A program made the position numbers and the translations under genes. Positions 31,591 to 42,400 of a DNA stretch of 64,000 nt are shown here, one piece after another. Source of the stretch: Prorocentrum cordatum (lineage: Eukaryota > Sar > Dinophyceae > Prorocentrales > Prorocentraceae); contig CAUYUJ010000336.1 of NCBI GenBank assembly GCA_963575745.1, positions 1,328,747 through 1,392,746 of the forward strand, written 5' to 3'. The notes beneath the pieces are model-generated. The model saw only the letters and a list, made by a program, of their open reading frames with translations, had not been told where the DNA came from and searched no databases. Every line of letters begins with the position of its first letter. Within the stretch, counting starts at the first letter, position 1.

Positions 31591-32215
31591 AACAAGACCC
31601 AGCAATCCGAGCAATGCAATTCAGGGAAAAAGACCAAGCAACACCGAGGAACGCAGTAGGGAAACAAAACGGCTGACATGGGGTCAACCCACCCAACCGT
31701 CCCCGCGAGGAAGAATAGAGAGAACGCAATGGCCTGATTTGTTCCCGTGGTGGCGAAGCCGCCGCAAAAGGGGGGAACGGCCCCGGCCTAAGAAGGGCGC
31801 GAGGCTCAAGCAGGCAAGCCCGCCGCCAGCCGCAGGGGCTCGGAACCCGCTGGCACTGACTGACGAGGGAGCGCCCCAAGCCACGGCACAAGTGCACGGC
31901 CGTAGTGCCTATGGCGTGGGCGGGTGGGGACGATCGCAACCCTGCTTGCGCCAGAATGGCGGCGGCCTCCACCCGGATTTTCCCCAGCCGTTACTACGCC
32001 AACTCGTTTGCTTTACAATGACTGACATGGAGTCAACCCACCCAGCCGTCCCCGCGAGGAAGAAGAGAGAGCGCGATGGCATGATTTTACCCCTGGCGGC
32101 GAAGCCGCCGCAAAAGGGGGGAACGGCCCCGATGTAAGAACGGCGCGAGGCTCAAGCAGGCAAGCCCGCCGCCAGCCGCAAAGGCCCGGAACCCGCTGGC
32201 ATTGACGGACGGCCT
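31590..32215. repeat. 349-bp-spaced direct repeat
   Basis: A block starting CTGACATGG.GTCAACCCACCC and ending near CCGGAACCCGCTGGCA (about 190 bp) occurs at 31673 and 32022. Before each is GAAACAAGACC.AGCAA or TACTACGCCAACTCGTTT.CTT-type sequence that recurs at 33600-33720. Confidence 0.8.
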
Positions 32216-32640
32216 GCGCCGCGGCGCCAGTGGCCAACGCCGTCTGGAGACAGGGCTTGTCCACGCGCGCGCACCACCAGTCGCGACCATGGCCAGTGCC
32301 GCAGGAGGCAAGTGAAATCACAGCCCCCCAGGGCCGCTCAGACGCGAGGGCGCGCGGGGTCTGGCCAGCCGCCCACTCGATCTCCAGCTCCTCGCGGATC
32401 GTAGCCCAGCGACCCAAGCGCATTGGTCTTCGATGACACCCAGCAGGCCCCAATGGTTGGGGAAACCCAGGGGTAACTGCCGGATCCCTTCCTCGCTCGC
32501 GCTCAGAAGCCCCAGTTGGCTCAACTTGAGCTTCGCCTGCAGGTTCCGGAAAACGCGCCAGCAGCGACGCTACTGGTCAAAGCGGCTCGGACCCTGGATC
32601 GTCTTGGTCCGCAGCCCCCCGTCGACGAAGACCTGAGCTC
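32215..32640 (-). pseudogene. gag-like mobile-element protein remnant
   Basis: The minus frame from 32635 reads QVFVDGGLRTKTIQGPSRFD, a TAG stop, CWRVFRNLQAKLKLSQLGLL, EEGIRQLPLGFPNHWGLLGV and IEDQ. After a frame change near 32410 it continues ATIREELEIEWAAGQTPRAL and ERPWGAVISLASCG. I recall the TIQGP...F..W..CW.VF block and the W-P-x-x-WGL block from mobile-element polyproteins common in dinoflagellate genomes. That is memory, not a search. The in-frame stop and the frameshift make this a pseudogene. Its 3' end meets the 349-bp-spaced repeat. The sequence upstream to 33343 may belong to the same ORF. Confidence 0.5.
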
Positions 32641-33076
32641 TGCAGCTAATCAACTTTTGGAGGCGTTTCCCGTACGGGCCTAAGACGCAAACGTCGGCGT
32701 ATGGGGGGCTCGTCGCCAGCGACTTTGGCGGCCGCTGCCGAGAGCTGGTCGACGCTGTGGCTCTCGCACCTCGTCGCCTTGGCGCCCCAGGCCTCGCGGT
32801 GTTCCGCCGTCAATGTCCGAACCTTTTCCGCCGGCAGGAACAAGATAACTCTCCGTCGTCTCTGGCAGCCAAACGCGAAGAAAACTTCTGCCAGAGGGTG
32901 ATTTGCGGCACAACCGCGGCTGCCGCCGCCGCCGCAGCAGCAGCGTGGGCGGCCGTCGAAATGACCGTCTCCGATGCGTCGCGCACGCCTGGCGCTCCTG
33001 CAGGCGCGGCAGCAGCGCCCAGGGGCGGGGCAGCCAGAGGAGCGGCCTGCAGGCGGAGCCACCTAAATCCGGCCGC
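32641..33076 (-). other. probable upstream part of the gag-like remnant
   Basis: A minus frame (33062-32646) has a protein-like segment, LFLPAEKVRTLTAEHREAWG and DQLSAAAAKVAGDE, then stops. It is in a different frame from the TIQGP block, so continuity is inferred only. Confidence 0.3.
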
Positions 33077-33400
33077 TCATGCCCCGCGGCCTCCGCGAGG
33101 TCGCAGATCTTGTCTGAGGAGCCGACCCTCTGCAAGGGCGTTCAAGGGGATCCCATCCACGACGATGTTCTGAATCTTGACCGCCTCCGAGATGTTGAAT
33201 TCGTTGCGGTCGAAAATGTCCGCGGCCGAAATATTCTCCATGACGATCCCGAAGCCCTCTACGAACTCGGCCCACAAGCGGAGGTCGTTCCTCATGAGCG
33301 CGACGACCGCGTTCACGGCCATGGACGCGTCGATGCGGAGCACCGGCGGCGCCTGTGCCTTCGGCGCAGGCTCCCGTATTCCACTGGTGGGGACAGGACC
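33077..33400 (-). pseudogene. helical coding-like fragment, unassigned
   Basis: The minus frame is open from just below a TGA near 33400 to 33077. It reads ASMAVNAVVALMRNDLRLWA, EFVEGFGIVMENISAADIFD, and NEFNISEAVKIQNIVVDGIP. Composition (balanced hydrophobic and acidic, few Pro or Arg) stands out from the surrounding GC-biased frames, so I think it is or was coding. No family recognised. It may be an exon or the N-terminal part of the gag-like remnant downstream. Confidence 0.35.
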
Positions 33401-33590
33401 CTCTCAAGCGGGCTCCCCCCACACCGACTCCCTGTCCGCGAGCGGTGGCGGGAGCAGAAGGCGAGACCCCGCGAGACAGGATCCTGGTACATCCCCGTCG
33501 AAACCAGCGGAAACCGGAGCTGCAGGCGATCCGATGGCAATTCCAGACCTGGCCTGGCGATCGAAGCAGAAGCGTGAAAATGGGGGCGGT
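33401..33590. other. spacer
   Basis: No gene is supported. Confidence 0.35.
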
Positions 33591-34060
33591 GTACAGCGAC
33601 TGCCGTGCCTCCACCCAGACTCCCCCCCAGCCAGTACTACGCCAACTCGTTTTCTTCACGACAACGCAACCTCGAAGAAAACAGTATGGAAACGAGGTCA
33701 CGCAACGCCGAGGAACGCCAACGTAAGGAAACAAAACAAAGCATCCCCGAGGACGGCCACAGGAAGGAAACAAGACCAAGCAACTCCGAGGAACGCCACG
33801 GTAAAGAAACAGGACCAAATATTTCCGAGGAGCCGAGAGCGCCGGCCTCGCCCACACCAGCCTGCAAGAAAACGAGAAACCCTGCGGCAAGCCGGATGGG
33901 GGAACACTAAGGAAACAAAACCAAACACGGCAGGGAACAAGACCAAACACCCGAAGGCCTCTGCAAAATCAGCAAGGAAACCAAACCAATGAACCCCGAG
34001 GAACGCCACACCAACGAAACAAGACAAAGGAAACCCGAGGAACTCAGGCCAGCCCAGACC
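33591..34060 (+). repeat. 39-bp degenerate array (GAGGAACGCCACGGTAAGG type)
   Basis: The unit is GAACGCCACGGTAAGGAAAC then AAGACCAAGCAACTCCGAG, clear at about 33710-33830 and decaying to 34050. A short stretch of the same unit is at 31585-31665. Confidence 0.8.
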
Positions 34061-34800
34061 TCACATCCGCTCTTCAAGAAGGACATGGGAAATCAGTAGG
34101 CAAAGCTGAATTGGGGAACACTGTGCTCAGAATCGAAAGCCAGTCCTTGGGATGGGGTACATTGTTCCAGAGGCTGGCGGCTCGAACAAAAATCGTGTCG
34201 TCGGAGGCATAGATTCTAGGACATCTTCCGAGAAACGTGTGAGACGCTGCATGGCTTCGCTGGGCCAGCCACCCACCTTCGTTTCCTGCCTCTCTGTCCA
34301 CTATTCTTACATGCGCCCCCGACTCTTGTAGGAGGGTGGTGGGAGGAGGGGCAGCAGCGGCAGGGAGAGGGGGAGGAGGACGGGGGAGGAGGGAAGATGA
34401 CGCGGGACAAAAAGCGGGGAGGAAACTGGCGGCGACGGGAGGAGGCGGCAGCGGTGGCCTCGGAGCGCAGAGGAGAAACACGGAGGAGGACGGAGGGAGC
34501 AGCCAGGGGGACAAAGGAAGAGCTGGAGCGAGGAGGAGGAGGAGGAGGCCGCCAGCGGGGCGGGGAGCGGGCAAGACCGGCAGTTCGGGCGCGCCGCCCG
34601 CCTCAGCACCGCCACGCGCCACCGGCCGCCGCCGCGGCCACCGCCGCCCTCGCCGTGCCGCCGCCGCCCCCTCGCCGCCCGCGCCATGCAAGGGCCCCGC
34701 GGACGGGACGAGGCAGTGCGCAGGGCCCGCCCCGCGGCGTCTGGAGGGGAACGGCTCTGTGCTCGGCACCGGCGTCACGCGTCTGAGTCTTGTCCTCCCA
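34061..34800. other. spacer with purine-rich and GC-rich low complexity
   Basis: GGGAGGAGG-type purine repeats at 34320-34560 and GCCGCC repeats at 34610-34690. No gene is supported. Confidence 0.5.
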
Positions 34801-35400
34801 CCGTGCGTTCGGCCTCTCGGGCCCCCCAGCGCTGTACAACTGTTGGGCGTTGCTTCGTCGGGGGAGAGACGTTCATCTTTCGTGCTCCGATTCGGGGGCC
34901 CCTTTGTTCCATTGGGGCACATGAGGTGCACCTCTCTTCACCCACCCATCTATCGCCCCCCGCCCCATTGCGCAACGCTCGACCAGGGAGTCTGCGTGCC
35001 AGCTCTGGAGCCGGAGCGGTTCCCTCAGGGGCAGACTTGCATCTAGCAAGGGGGGAGACATGCATCTGGTGGAACGCGTACAGGGAGGCCAATTCACGCA
35101 TCCAACGAGTCCCTCCACTCACTCACTCACTCACGCACCCACTCACTCTGGGGCTGTACAACTGGAGGCCTCTTACATGGGGCCCGAGCAGATGGGGCCG
35201 GGGATCGCGCCGCATCGCAGGTGCATCGGCGACGTCAGCGATGCATCTGCGCCGTCGGCGTGGAGAGGGTCGGGATCCACAACGAGCCGCATCGGCGATG
35301 CATTGGCGATGCGGCACGGTCCCCCGACCGCAGACCACATCGGGGAGGCCTAGAACAACGGTGATCTGGGATGGAGATCCCGCCCCGGAGAGAAGGGTCG
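34801..35400. repeat. dispersed GATGCAT-palindrome repeat, copy 1, and ACTC microsatellite
   Basis: At about 35287-35316 an imperfect palindrome reads GCCGCATCGGCGATGCATTG then GCGATGCGGC. Around it are CGCCGCATCGCAGGTGCATC repeats. A perfect version lies at 44502-44531. CACTCACTCACTCAC occurs at about 35115-35150. A GGGCGTTGC / GCGCAACGC inverted pair (about 34847 and 34971) may mark another TIR element. Confidence 0.45.
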
Positions 35401-36340
35401 GTACTGATGAGCCCGCGGAACGACAGAAGTCGCGTCTCCCGAAGTCTGGGGGCCTGGTAGAGGGCCGCACTGGGCGGTCTCGGGATGGCGGGGAGGGGCA
35501 CGAGGGGGGGAGGGGGGCGCGAGGCCGGGTAGCGGCGCAGCCAGGGGGGAGAGAACTGCGCAGCCAGCACGGCCGACGCTACGGGAGGGGCAGGGGACAG
35601 CTTCGGGGCAGCCTCGGGGCAGGGGTGAATCTCATGGGGGGGGGGTGAGGGCGCGACGGAAGGAGCGGACGGGGGAAGTGGCGGGATAGGGGAGGAGGGG
35701 GTACGGGTGGAGGACGAGGAGGGTGGGGAGCGAAAGGACGAGGAGCACAAGACGGAATGAGAAAGGGTTGAAAACGAGCCAGGCAAGCGGACGCCACATG
35801 CGACATCCTACCTATCCCACCCATCCCTTCACATTGCGTTGGGTCATGCTTTCTCCACCCCCTGGGTGTCCTAGAGGACCTTGCAGGATTGGACCCATCA
35901 GATGTTGCGCACTCGGACAGCATAGGAGGAGGGACAGCAAGAATCAGGACGAGCAGCAGCATATGGCATAGGAAGCAGAATGGGCAGGGGGAGGCAGGCG
36001 GAGCAGCAGGAGGCAGGATGAGCAGCAGCAGAAGGCAGGAGGAGCAGGAGGCAGGAGGAGCAGCAGGAGGCAGGAAACAGACGACGAGCGTCGAGGGCTT
36101 TCGTTCACAGGAGGAGGAGCGACAGCACGGGACAGAGGAGGCGAGGCGATGCGATGCGATGCGACCACCGTTGCGGACAGCGTCCGGGCCGAGGGCAGGC
36201 CAGGTGGGTGAGGCCATGGCCTCTAGGATCTGAGGTGGCTGGATTCATGCAATGCGAGACATGTAAAAGGTTAGGAGGTGAAGGGGAAGAGGAGGAAAAA
36301 GAGAGTCCTTGGTGTCGGTGTCGGCGCGGGTTGGGCGAGA
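35401..36340. repeat. purine-rich low-complexity region
   Basis: GGGGCGCGAGG/GGGAGGAGG tracts at 35480-35720 and GGAGGCAGGAGGAGCAGCAG repeats at 35960-36120. No gene is supported. The LINE below ends at 36341. Confidence 0.6.
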
Positions 36341-37880
36341 TCACGTCATTGGTCTGAGTCTCGGGTGCTGGTCGACGTAAGGTCGGTAAAGTGGTGCTCG
36401 AGCGCTGTCCATGCTTCGGTGTCTTGGGCTGTTTGCGTCCATGTGATGTCGTTCGGTTGTCCTTTCGAATGGGTTTGCGTGGGCGGTCGGTGGAAGTCTG
36501 GTCTGCGTTGACGTAAGTAAGTGGTGAATTCGTAGTCCCAGCGCTTGTTTTGGCCACCGTGCTGCCTGTGTCCCTGCTGGCGCGGGTGGAGAATCTGGGT
36601 GCCAGCGCAGCACTCGCCATGTCCACCTCGTCCAGCCGTGGTTTGCGACTCGTGAAGCCATGCGCCAGACTTTCCGTTTGTGCAGCGTCTCCCAATTGTC
36701 GATGTGGTGGGGCTTCATGAGGTGTTCTGCGCGTCGTGTCGCTCGCTGGATGTAGTCGACCCATGGTTCCGTTCCGTCTGCGGTGGTGTTGTCTTCGCCG
36801 TCTTCGCTGTGCTTGTCAGGCGTGTCAGGTGCATCACGCTGTGATGGGTTGCTGTCTGCGTCGTCACTAATGCTGTTGGTGCGGTCTTCGTGGTCTTGTG
36901 CTTCGTTGTTCGCGCCGTCGAGATTCGGTCCCTGGCCGCTGTGAGGGCCGGCTACTTTTGTTGTGCGTCTCCGTGGCGTTCTGATGATCATGCGAAGCAT
37001 GCGTCGGTGTGTGCGCCGTAGATGCTGCCGTAGAGGCTCCGTGAGGGTCCACGTCTCTGCTCCGTATAACGCTGTTGGTGCTACAGTGCTGTTGAAAAGT
37101 CGGAGTCGGTGAGCCAGTGGGTAGTGTTTGTTGGTCAGCTCCTGCATGCGAGACGTGAACGATGCCCATGCAGCTCGCGTGCGGTGGTGGATTTCCGTTG
37201 CCATTGGTTCATGGAAGCTGATCAATTGGCCGAAGTATTTGGTACTGCCGTCGTATGGAACGATTCCTATTTCCATGTCTTGGAAACGTGCTGTGCGTGA
37301 GCTCGCCCTTCCGGTCCTTCTCGTCAGGTTGCTCAGTATTTTGGTTTTGCTTGGGTGCAGTTCGAGCCCGTGCACCCTCGTCGCGCGCACAATGTCGTCA
37401 AGCATCGCTGTCAGGCGCGGGAGAGTTTGGCTGGTCAGGAGCACGTCGTCGGCGAAGCGTAGGTTGGTCAGCGTGGTGGTGCTCGCGAATCCCAATTCAA
37501 CTCCCTTCCTTTTTTGCTGCCATTCGGAAACCAGCGGTCCAAGGATGTACTGTAGAAGAGCGTTGAAGAGTAGGGAGCTGAGTGGGTCTCCCTGCTTCGT
37601 GCCCCGCAGGAGGCTAAAGGGTCTGCTGCTGACGTCTGTCCTCACCGTGGCTGTCTGTCCCTCATAGAGCTGTTGGAGTAGTGCGACGCATCCAGGTTGG
37701 ACCCCTTGTGCCTTCAGTGCTGCCCATATGCTCTTGTGCTCAACTGAATCGAAAGTTTTTTTGAAGTCAAGTGCTGCGACCCAGAGGTTTTGACCCCATT
37801 CGTTTGCGCGCTCGCGCAATAAAAGGAAGGTGAAGAGGTGGTCAGTGGTCGAGTGGCCCGGTCTGAAACTCGCCTGGCGA
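36341..37880 (-). pseudogene. non-LTR retrotransposon reverse transcriptase (LINE-C), 5'-truncated
   Basis: One uninterrupted minus frame of about 500 codons copies RNA into DNA at the insertion site in intact relatives. RT blocks in order: FRPGHSTTDHLFTFL (about 37867), LWVAALDFKKTFDSVEH (palm A), RGTKQGDPLSSLLFN (block B), LRFADDVLLTS (palm C with both catalytic Asp), YFGQLISF, then the post-RT region LFNSTVAPTALYGAETWTLT and LRRTHRRMLRMI. A variable acidic linker follows, then a conserved tail with EPWVDYIQRATRRAEHL and W..A..VA, and a stop at 36341. There is no endonuclease upstream; above about 37880 the sequence becomes minisatellite, so the 5' part is missing. The first possible start (TTG, 37819) is inside the RT domain. 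The open RT with intact catalytic residues suggests recent insertion. Confidence 0.85.
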
Positions 37881-37987
37881 GTGCACCGTGGCGGCCTGGA
37901 CGGGCCGGCCCCCGGAGGGCCCTGCTGGGGGGCTCAGGAGCCGACAGGCCGGAGGTCGGCAGGTGGCAGTCGGAAGCCGGAGGTGAT
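37881..37987. repeat. GGAGGTCGGCA minisatellite, left part
   Basis: GGCCGGAGGTCGGCAGGTGG-type units, continued after the MITE at 38177-38340. Confidence 0.6.
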
Positions 37988-38176
37988 TGACGAACGCACA
38001 ACACACACCCATACCCATAGGGGGGTCGTTGGGAGGAGGACTGGCTATGGGTATGGGTTCGGGTTGTCGGACACTGGGGAACGCTCCCGTTCGAGCGGGG
38101 ACCCCCATCCGACAACACGCACCCATAGCCCTCTCCGATCCCCCTATGGGTATGGGTGTGTGTTGTTGGTTCGTCA
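37988..38176. mobile_element. 189-bp foldback MITE with 37-bp TIRs and 5-bp TSD
   Basis: The left end TGACGAACGCACAACACACA (continuing to 38024) and the reverse complement of the right end (38140-38176) match at 35 of 37 positions. The flanks are GTGAT (37983-37987) and GTGAT (38177-38181). A second inner inverted pair (GGCTATGGGT...GTTGTCGGA) makes nearly the whole element one hairpin. It has no coding capacity, so it must be mobilised by a transposase elsewhere. It sits in a minisatellite just upstream (minus sense) of LINE-C. Confidence 0.9.
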
Positions 38177-38345
38177 GTGATGGTCGGAGGTCGAGAGCTG
38201 GTGGACGCCGGGGGCCGGAAGCTGGAAGCTGGAGGCCAGCAGTGGCGGAGGTCGAGAGCTGGAGGTGTAAGGTTGGAGTCCGACAGCTGGTGGACGCCGG
38301 AGGTCGGTCAGGTGAGGGTGGAGGTCGGCAGATGTTTGAGGTTTG
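38177..38345. repeat. GGAGGTCGAGAGCTGG minisatellite, right part
   Basis: GGTCGGAGGTCGAGAGCTGG and GTGGACGCCGG units repeat at irregular ~30-60-bp spacing. Confidence 0.7.
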
Positions 38346-38519
38346 AAGAGCGCCATTCCTCTGTGACTCCCTGTTGGCCCAAAAGGCCCGAAATTGGTTC
38401 CGAATTGGTTTTGCTTGAACTGGTTAGCTTGGGGGGGGGATGGTCCAGGGAGTCCAGGGAGGGGTCCTGGGGAAAATCCTGGGTCAGAATAATCAGTCCT
38501 ACCCCGGGCCCCGAATCGT
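38346..38519. other. spacer
   Basis: No gene is supported. Confidence 0.35.
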
Positions 38520-39062
38520 CGAACCATCGGTCCAAGACGCCACAGATGGCCTCCTGACAGCCCAAGCTGCTTCCAAGACGCTCAAAGGGGCCTCCAAGAG
38601 CACACCAAGGGGGCCCCACCAGGCAAAAGTCATTGCTTCTTCATTTGGGTTTGTAAGATTCTGGCGTTCTCGCCTTTTCGGCTTCCCGACGCCCCAAGAC
38701 GGCCCACGATGCCATCAAGATCGGCACAAGATGTCCCCAAGAGGATTCCAAGACGGTCCCCAGCACCCCAAACTACCCCAGAGGTCCACAAGACGGTCGT
38801 ATAGAGGTCTCCCAGACTGCCAAAGAGGCAACAAAATCGGCTCCAAGAGAGTGCTCACACGGGAGCCCGAACAAACATGTCGAGCCCTCCCAGGAGGACC
38901 CAAGAGGCCCCCAAGAGAACCCCACGAGGCCCCACAAAGCCCCCAAGAAGCCCCCGGGAAGCCTGAAGGGACCCCCAAGAGTCTCCTAAGAGGTCCCCAA
39001 GATGCTCCCCAGAGGCCCTAAAACTGCCCCCCAGAGGCCTACGAGCGCGGTCCGAAGAGGCC
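38520..39062 (+). repeat. CCAAGACGGCCC array, third plus copy
   Basis: The same 10-12-bp units as at 15.9 and 27.4 kb, with one T-rich core at 38630-38700 (TTCTCGCCTTTTCGGCTTCC). Confidence 0.85.
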
Positions 39063-39229
39063 CCGCGAAGCATCGCTGAGGACTCTGCCCCACGTCAGCG
39101 TCGTCATCACCGCCGACGCCGCCGTCGTGGTCGTCGTCCCCCTTCAAGGTCGGCGGCACCGGCCGTAAAGCCTTCCCAATGACGTCCGACCGCACTCCCA
39201 GAACCACCTGGCACCTGGGCATCCTGTGG
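39063..39229. other. spacer
   Basis: A GTCGTCATCACCGCCGACGCC-like trinucleotide patch only. Confidence 0.4.
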
Positions 39230-39740
39230 CGCCCAGGCCTTTCAAGCGCTACAAAACAAGCGTTTCGCTTGAGACATCCTCAGATATTCGGCACGCAGGG
39301 CGCTCCATCCTCGAGCGGGCACGCAACAAGCAAACATTCGTTCTGCAAAAGAAGCGCTGGGACCGAGACATCCTCGAGGCACCTGCGCACAGGGCGCGCC
39401 GTCCTCGAGCGAGCATGCAAACAGTCAACATTCGACAATTGTCTGCAAACTCTTAAAATCTCAGAGCCTCGCTTTTTCATATGGGATTATGCCCAAATGT
39501 TCCGCGCCCTCCTTTTTACGAAAGAGGGGGGCTCTGCGGACCCCGTGAGGCAATGAGGCTCCGAGATGGGGGGCGCATTTTCTTAGAGCGGGCACGCGAG
39601 AAACGCACTTACTTGAAACCAAATGGAACTTTACCCCATGTTTCATCGAGCGAAAATCTGCGAACCCTCTTTTCGATTTTGGCCGCGAGAGAACCCTGGG
39701 CTCTTGCCTCTCCTGGGAATAAAAACAAATCACATTAATT
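39230..39740. repeat. ~96-bp degenerate repeat, 3-4 units
   Basis: GAGACATCCTC..G..CAC.CAGGGCGC.CC.TCCTCGAGCG.GCA.GCAA-type units at about 39268, 39364 and, weaker, 39550. Confidence 0.6.
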
Positions 39741-40250
39741 GGTTTGCGTCATATGTCAGAAAAAAAAACAGCTGAAGAGTAGGATATGTTGAGGAGGTGC
39801 ACGAACTGGGGATGGGTGAGGGAGAGGGTAACAAGGACGGAGAAGAAGAGCGTAAAAAGGATGCTGGCGGAGGCCAGTAATGAGGGGGAAGATGATGAGG
39901 AGAGAACGAACAAGAAAACAACGGCAGCAAAGCGGAGGAAGAAAGAGACAACAACGACGATCACAAGACGGCAACGACAGCGAGAAGCGAGAACATTTCA
40001 AAATTCTCCTATCCCCCATCCACCATTTTTCACATGCATCCGCATGTGTTGCGTCCACTCATTTTGGGGTGTTTGTCCTCCCTCGCCCATCTCTTCCAAT
40101 ATCCTCCCTCTCCCGCCGCCTCTCTCTATTCCTCTCTCTGTCCCTCTGCCATTCCGTCTCATTTCTTATCTCTGTCACCCGTTTCCGTCTCGACCTTCGC
40201 CCTCCCTCCTCCCAAAGTGTGCTGGATCGTGATGTCATCATTTTGCTGAC
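39741..40250. other. purine-rich then pyrimidine-rich stretch
   Basis: GGAGAAGAAGAGCG/AGGAAGAAAGAGAC at 39800-39960, then TCTCTCTATTCCTCTC at 40110-40145. No gene is supported. Confidence 0.5.
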
Positions 40251-41265
40251 CCCGTTTTGGCGAATGAACGATCCAACGGTTTACCAAGATTGTCTGATTC
40301 TTGGCTCACGATATGCACGGCATGCGATGCATATGCCATTGCACGTGTCCGCAAGGCGGCTGGTTTCCCAAAGGTGGGCTTTCGCGCATTTTGGATAACA
40401 AATCGCCAAACATTCAATATCAAATTAATACCATGTTTCCCTGTATCGCCATCGAAGGCCGATATAGGAGGCAACCTGGTTTCTCAAGTGGAAATAATAA
40501 CTTGGAGGTCGAAACCTGATCGTGGGTCCATTGTCCCAATTCGCTGTCGACCTCTTGCGTCGAACGGCTGACATCCAGCCTCCAGCTTCCGACACCCAGC
40601 GCCGACCGGCAGATCTCGACATCCGAAAAAAAAAAAACACATGTGGTGGACGTTTGCATGGAAAAAACCCTGGACACGCCAACCCCCCCATAAACATTTC
40701 GCGCGCCCGGCAAGACCCCCCCCCAGAGGACACCGGCCTTTCAAACTGGGGGGAGGGTCCACAGCCGCCACCCCAAACAGACTCCTGTTGGGACTCGATG
40801 GAGTTCTGCTGAATTAGACTAAGATGCTGCCCTGCTTTATCAAAACACTACCGAGGCTGGATCCAATTTAAAACTTACATCCTTGTAGGACCCGATGCAA
40901 CTCTCAAAAAACTCTACGAGGGCTCGACCCAATTGTAACGGCATCCCGTTCGTGTTCGATCCAACTATCCTAGGATCCCACGATCGGTGAATCCAGCTCT
41001 ACATGCACCCTACGGGGGTTATATCCCAAACCAATTGAACCCTACGACAGGTCGATTCCAGTTGTGCTCGATCCAACTCATCGAAGCTATTACAACATTT
41101 CGCCAATTCGTCACGGGTTCGGGCATCATCTTGATCCTGCTGATGGGCTGTAGGTCCGGCTGCTCAGGCAAGCCCTTCTTCAATTGTGGCCCCAGGTTGA
41201 ATCTCGGAGAGATGTGGTCGACGCCATTGCTAGGACGTCCGGTAAACAGATTGACTATGAGAGAT
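40251..41265. other. lower-GC unique-looking stretch
   Basis: A minus frame (40474-40238) is open for 78 codons without motif. At 40840-41100 short GATCCAACT/GACCCAATT echoes recur about every 50-60 bp. No gene is supported. Confidence 0.35.
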
Positions 41266-42284
41266 ATGCGCGCGCCGGCCGTTCGAAGGGAGGGCGACCG
41301 CGCGCGCGAATGCAAAAACTGCGATGTTAATCAGATGACTCTGCCCGCCCTCATTTGGAGGGCAAAGCCGAAGCATGACAGATACGGCGAGCAAAGTGTT
41401 CGTTATGCCCCCGCGCGGTCTGCCCGGCGCCGGGTCTCCGCGCGGGGACGGGCGCCAGCCTGTAGCTGGCGCCCCAAGCTGCGGCGGGGCGCGCCAGACC
41501 GAGTTCGGCGCGCCCCGAAGGCTGAAGTTGGACTTCGCCCCTTCCCCCGAGGCGCGCCCCTTCCTCCGAGGGAATCGGCCCCCGAGGCGAAAACCGCAGG
41601 AAGTCCCGCTGCGCACGCGGAAGGGAAGGGGGCGCCCCCGACAAAGCCCGCGGGAACAGCCAAAACGGACCGGCGAGTCCCACATAGGGAGAAGCGGCGA
41701 TCGGCCCATAGGGCCATCACAGCCCGCCGCCGCGCCGTGGCCCGCGCCAGAACGCAGCTCCAACGCGTTCCGGGGAACACTCAAAGCACAGCTCCGAAAT
41801 GCCTCCCCAGTCTCTGCTCTGCTCGCTTCGCTAGTCAGTCGCCGCGGCCCCGGCCGCTGTTCCAGCCCTCCTGCCAATCGCCTGAGCCCCATCCTGCGGC
41901 TCCTCAACAGCCAGCGGCTCTGCGAATCGCGGCGCCATGGGGGGGGAATCCCCCGCCCCCTCCGCGGCCCAGTCGGACGCCCGTGCGCTGGCACCTCTCC
42001 GCCAAGGGCCTTGGGGCAGAACTCGACGACGCCGCAACCGACGCCGAGGGCCTAGAATGGAGCTCCTAGAGTGTTCCAGCTGCTGGCGGGGCTCGCCGGG
42101 CGAGGCGGTCTGCCAACCTGCCGCACGGGGGCCGCCGCAGGAGCGGAGCAGCGCCCGGTCCTCTTCAGAGTCCGAGGGGCTCAGCAAGGAGGTGTAGGTT
42201 CGTGTTGGTCCATCCTTGCTGTGAGCGTCCTCGGGAGCTTCTTTGGACGCCCGAAATGGGTACGGACAAGTGGGTACAATGCCC
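41266..42284. other. GC-rich region with long uninformative frames
   Basis: The longest plus frame (40987-42069, 360 codons) is Ala-, Pro- and Arg-rich with no motif, as expected from base composition. Confidence 0.4.
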
Positions 42285-42400
42285 AACGACAGATGTTGTC
42301 CCAAACCAACAGCGGCCGCTGTTGGGCAGGCGGCCTTCTGTCTCGAATTGATACAGACCGCGGCGGCGTGGACAGCGAGTCCTGATCAAAATGAACAAGA
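42285..42400 (+). repeat. dispersed repeat R3, copy 2
   Basis: The partner of 22010-22145 in the same orientation, with the same internal TGCCCAAC/GTTGGGCA inverted pair and the GACCGCGGCGGC...GAGTCCTG end. Confidence 0.7.

Noticed and set aside
41040-41065. tRNA B-box-like sequence (AGGTCGATTCC)
   Set aside because: No A box, acceptor stem or cloverleaf could be built around it.
40987-42069. 360-codon plus ORF
   Set aside because: Ala/Pro/Arg-rich composition expected from GC content, no motif, overlapping minus frame of similar length.
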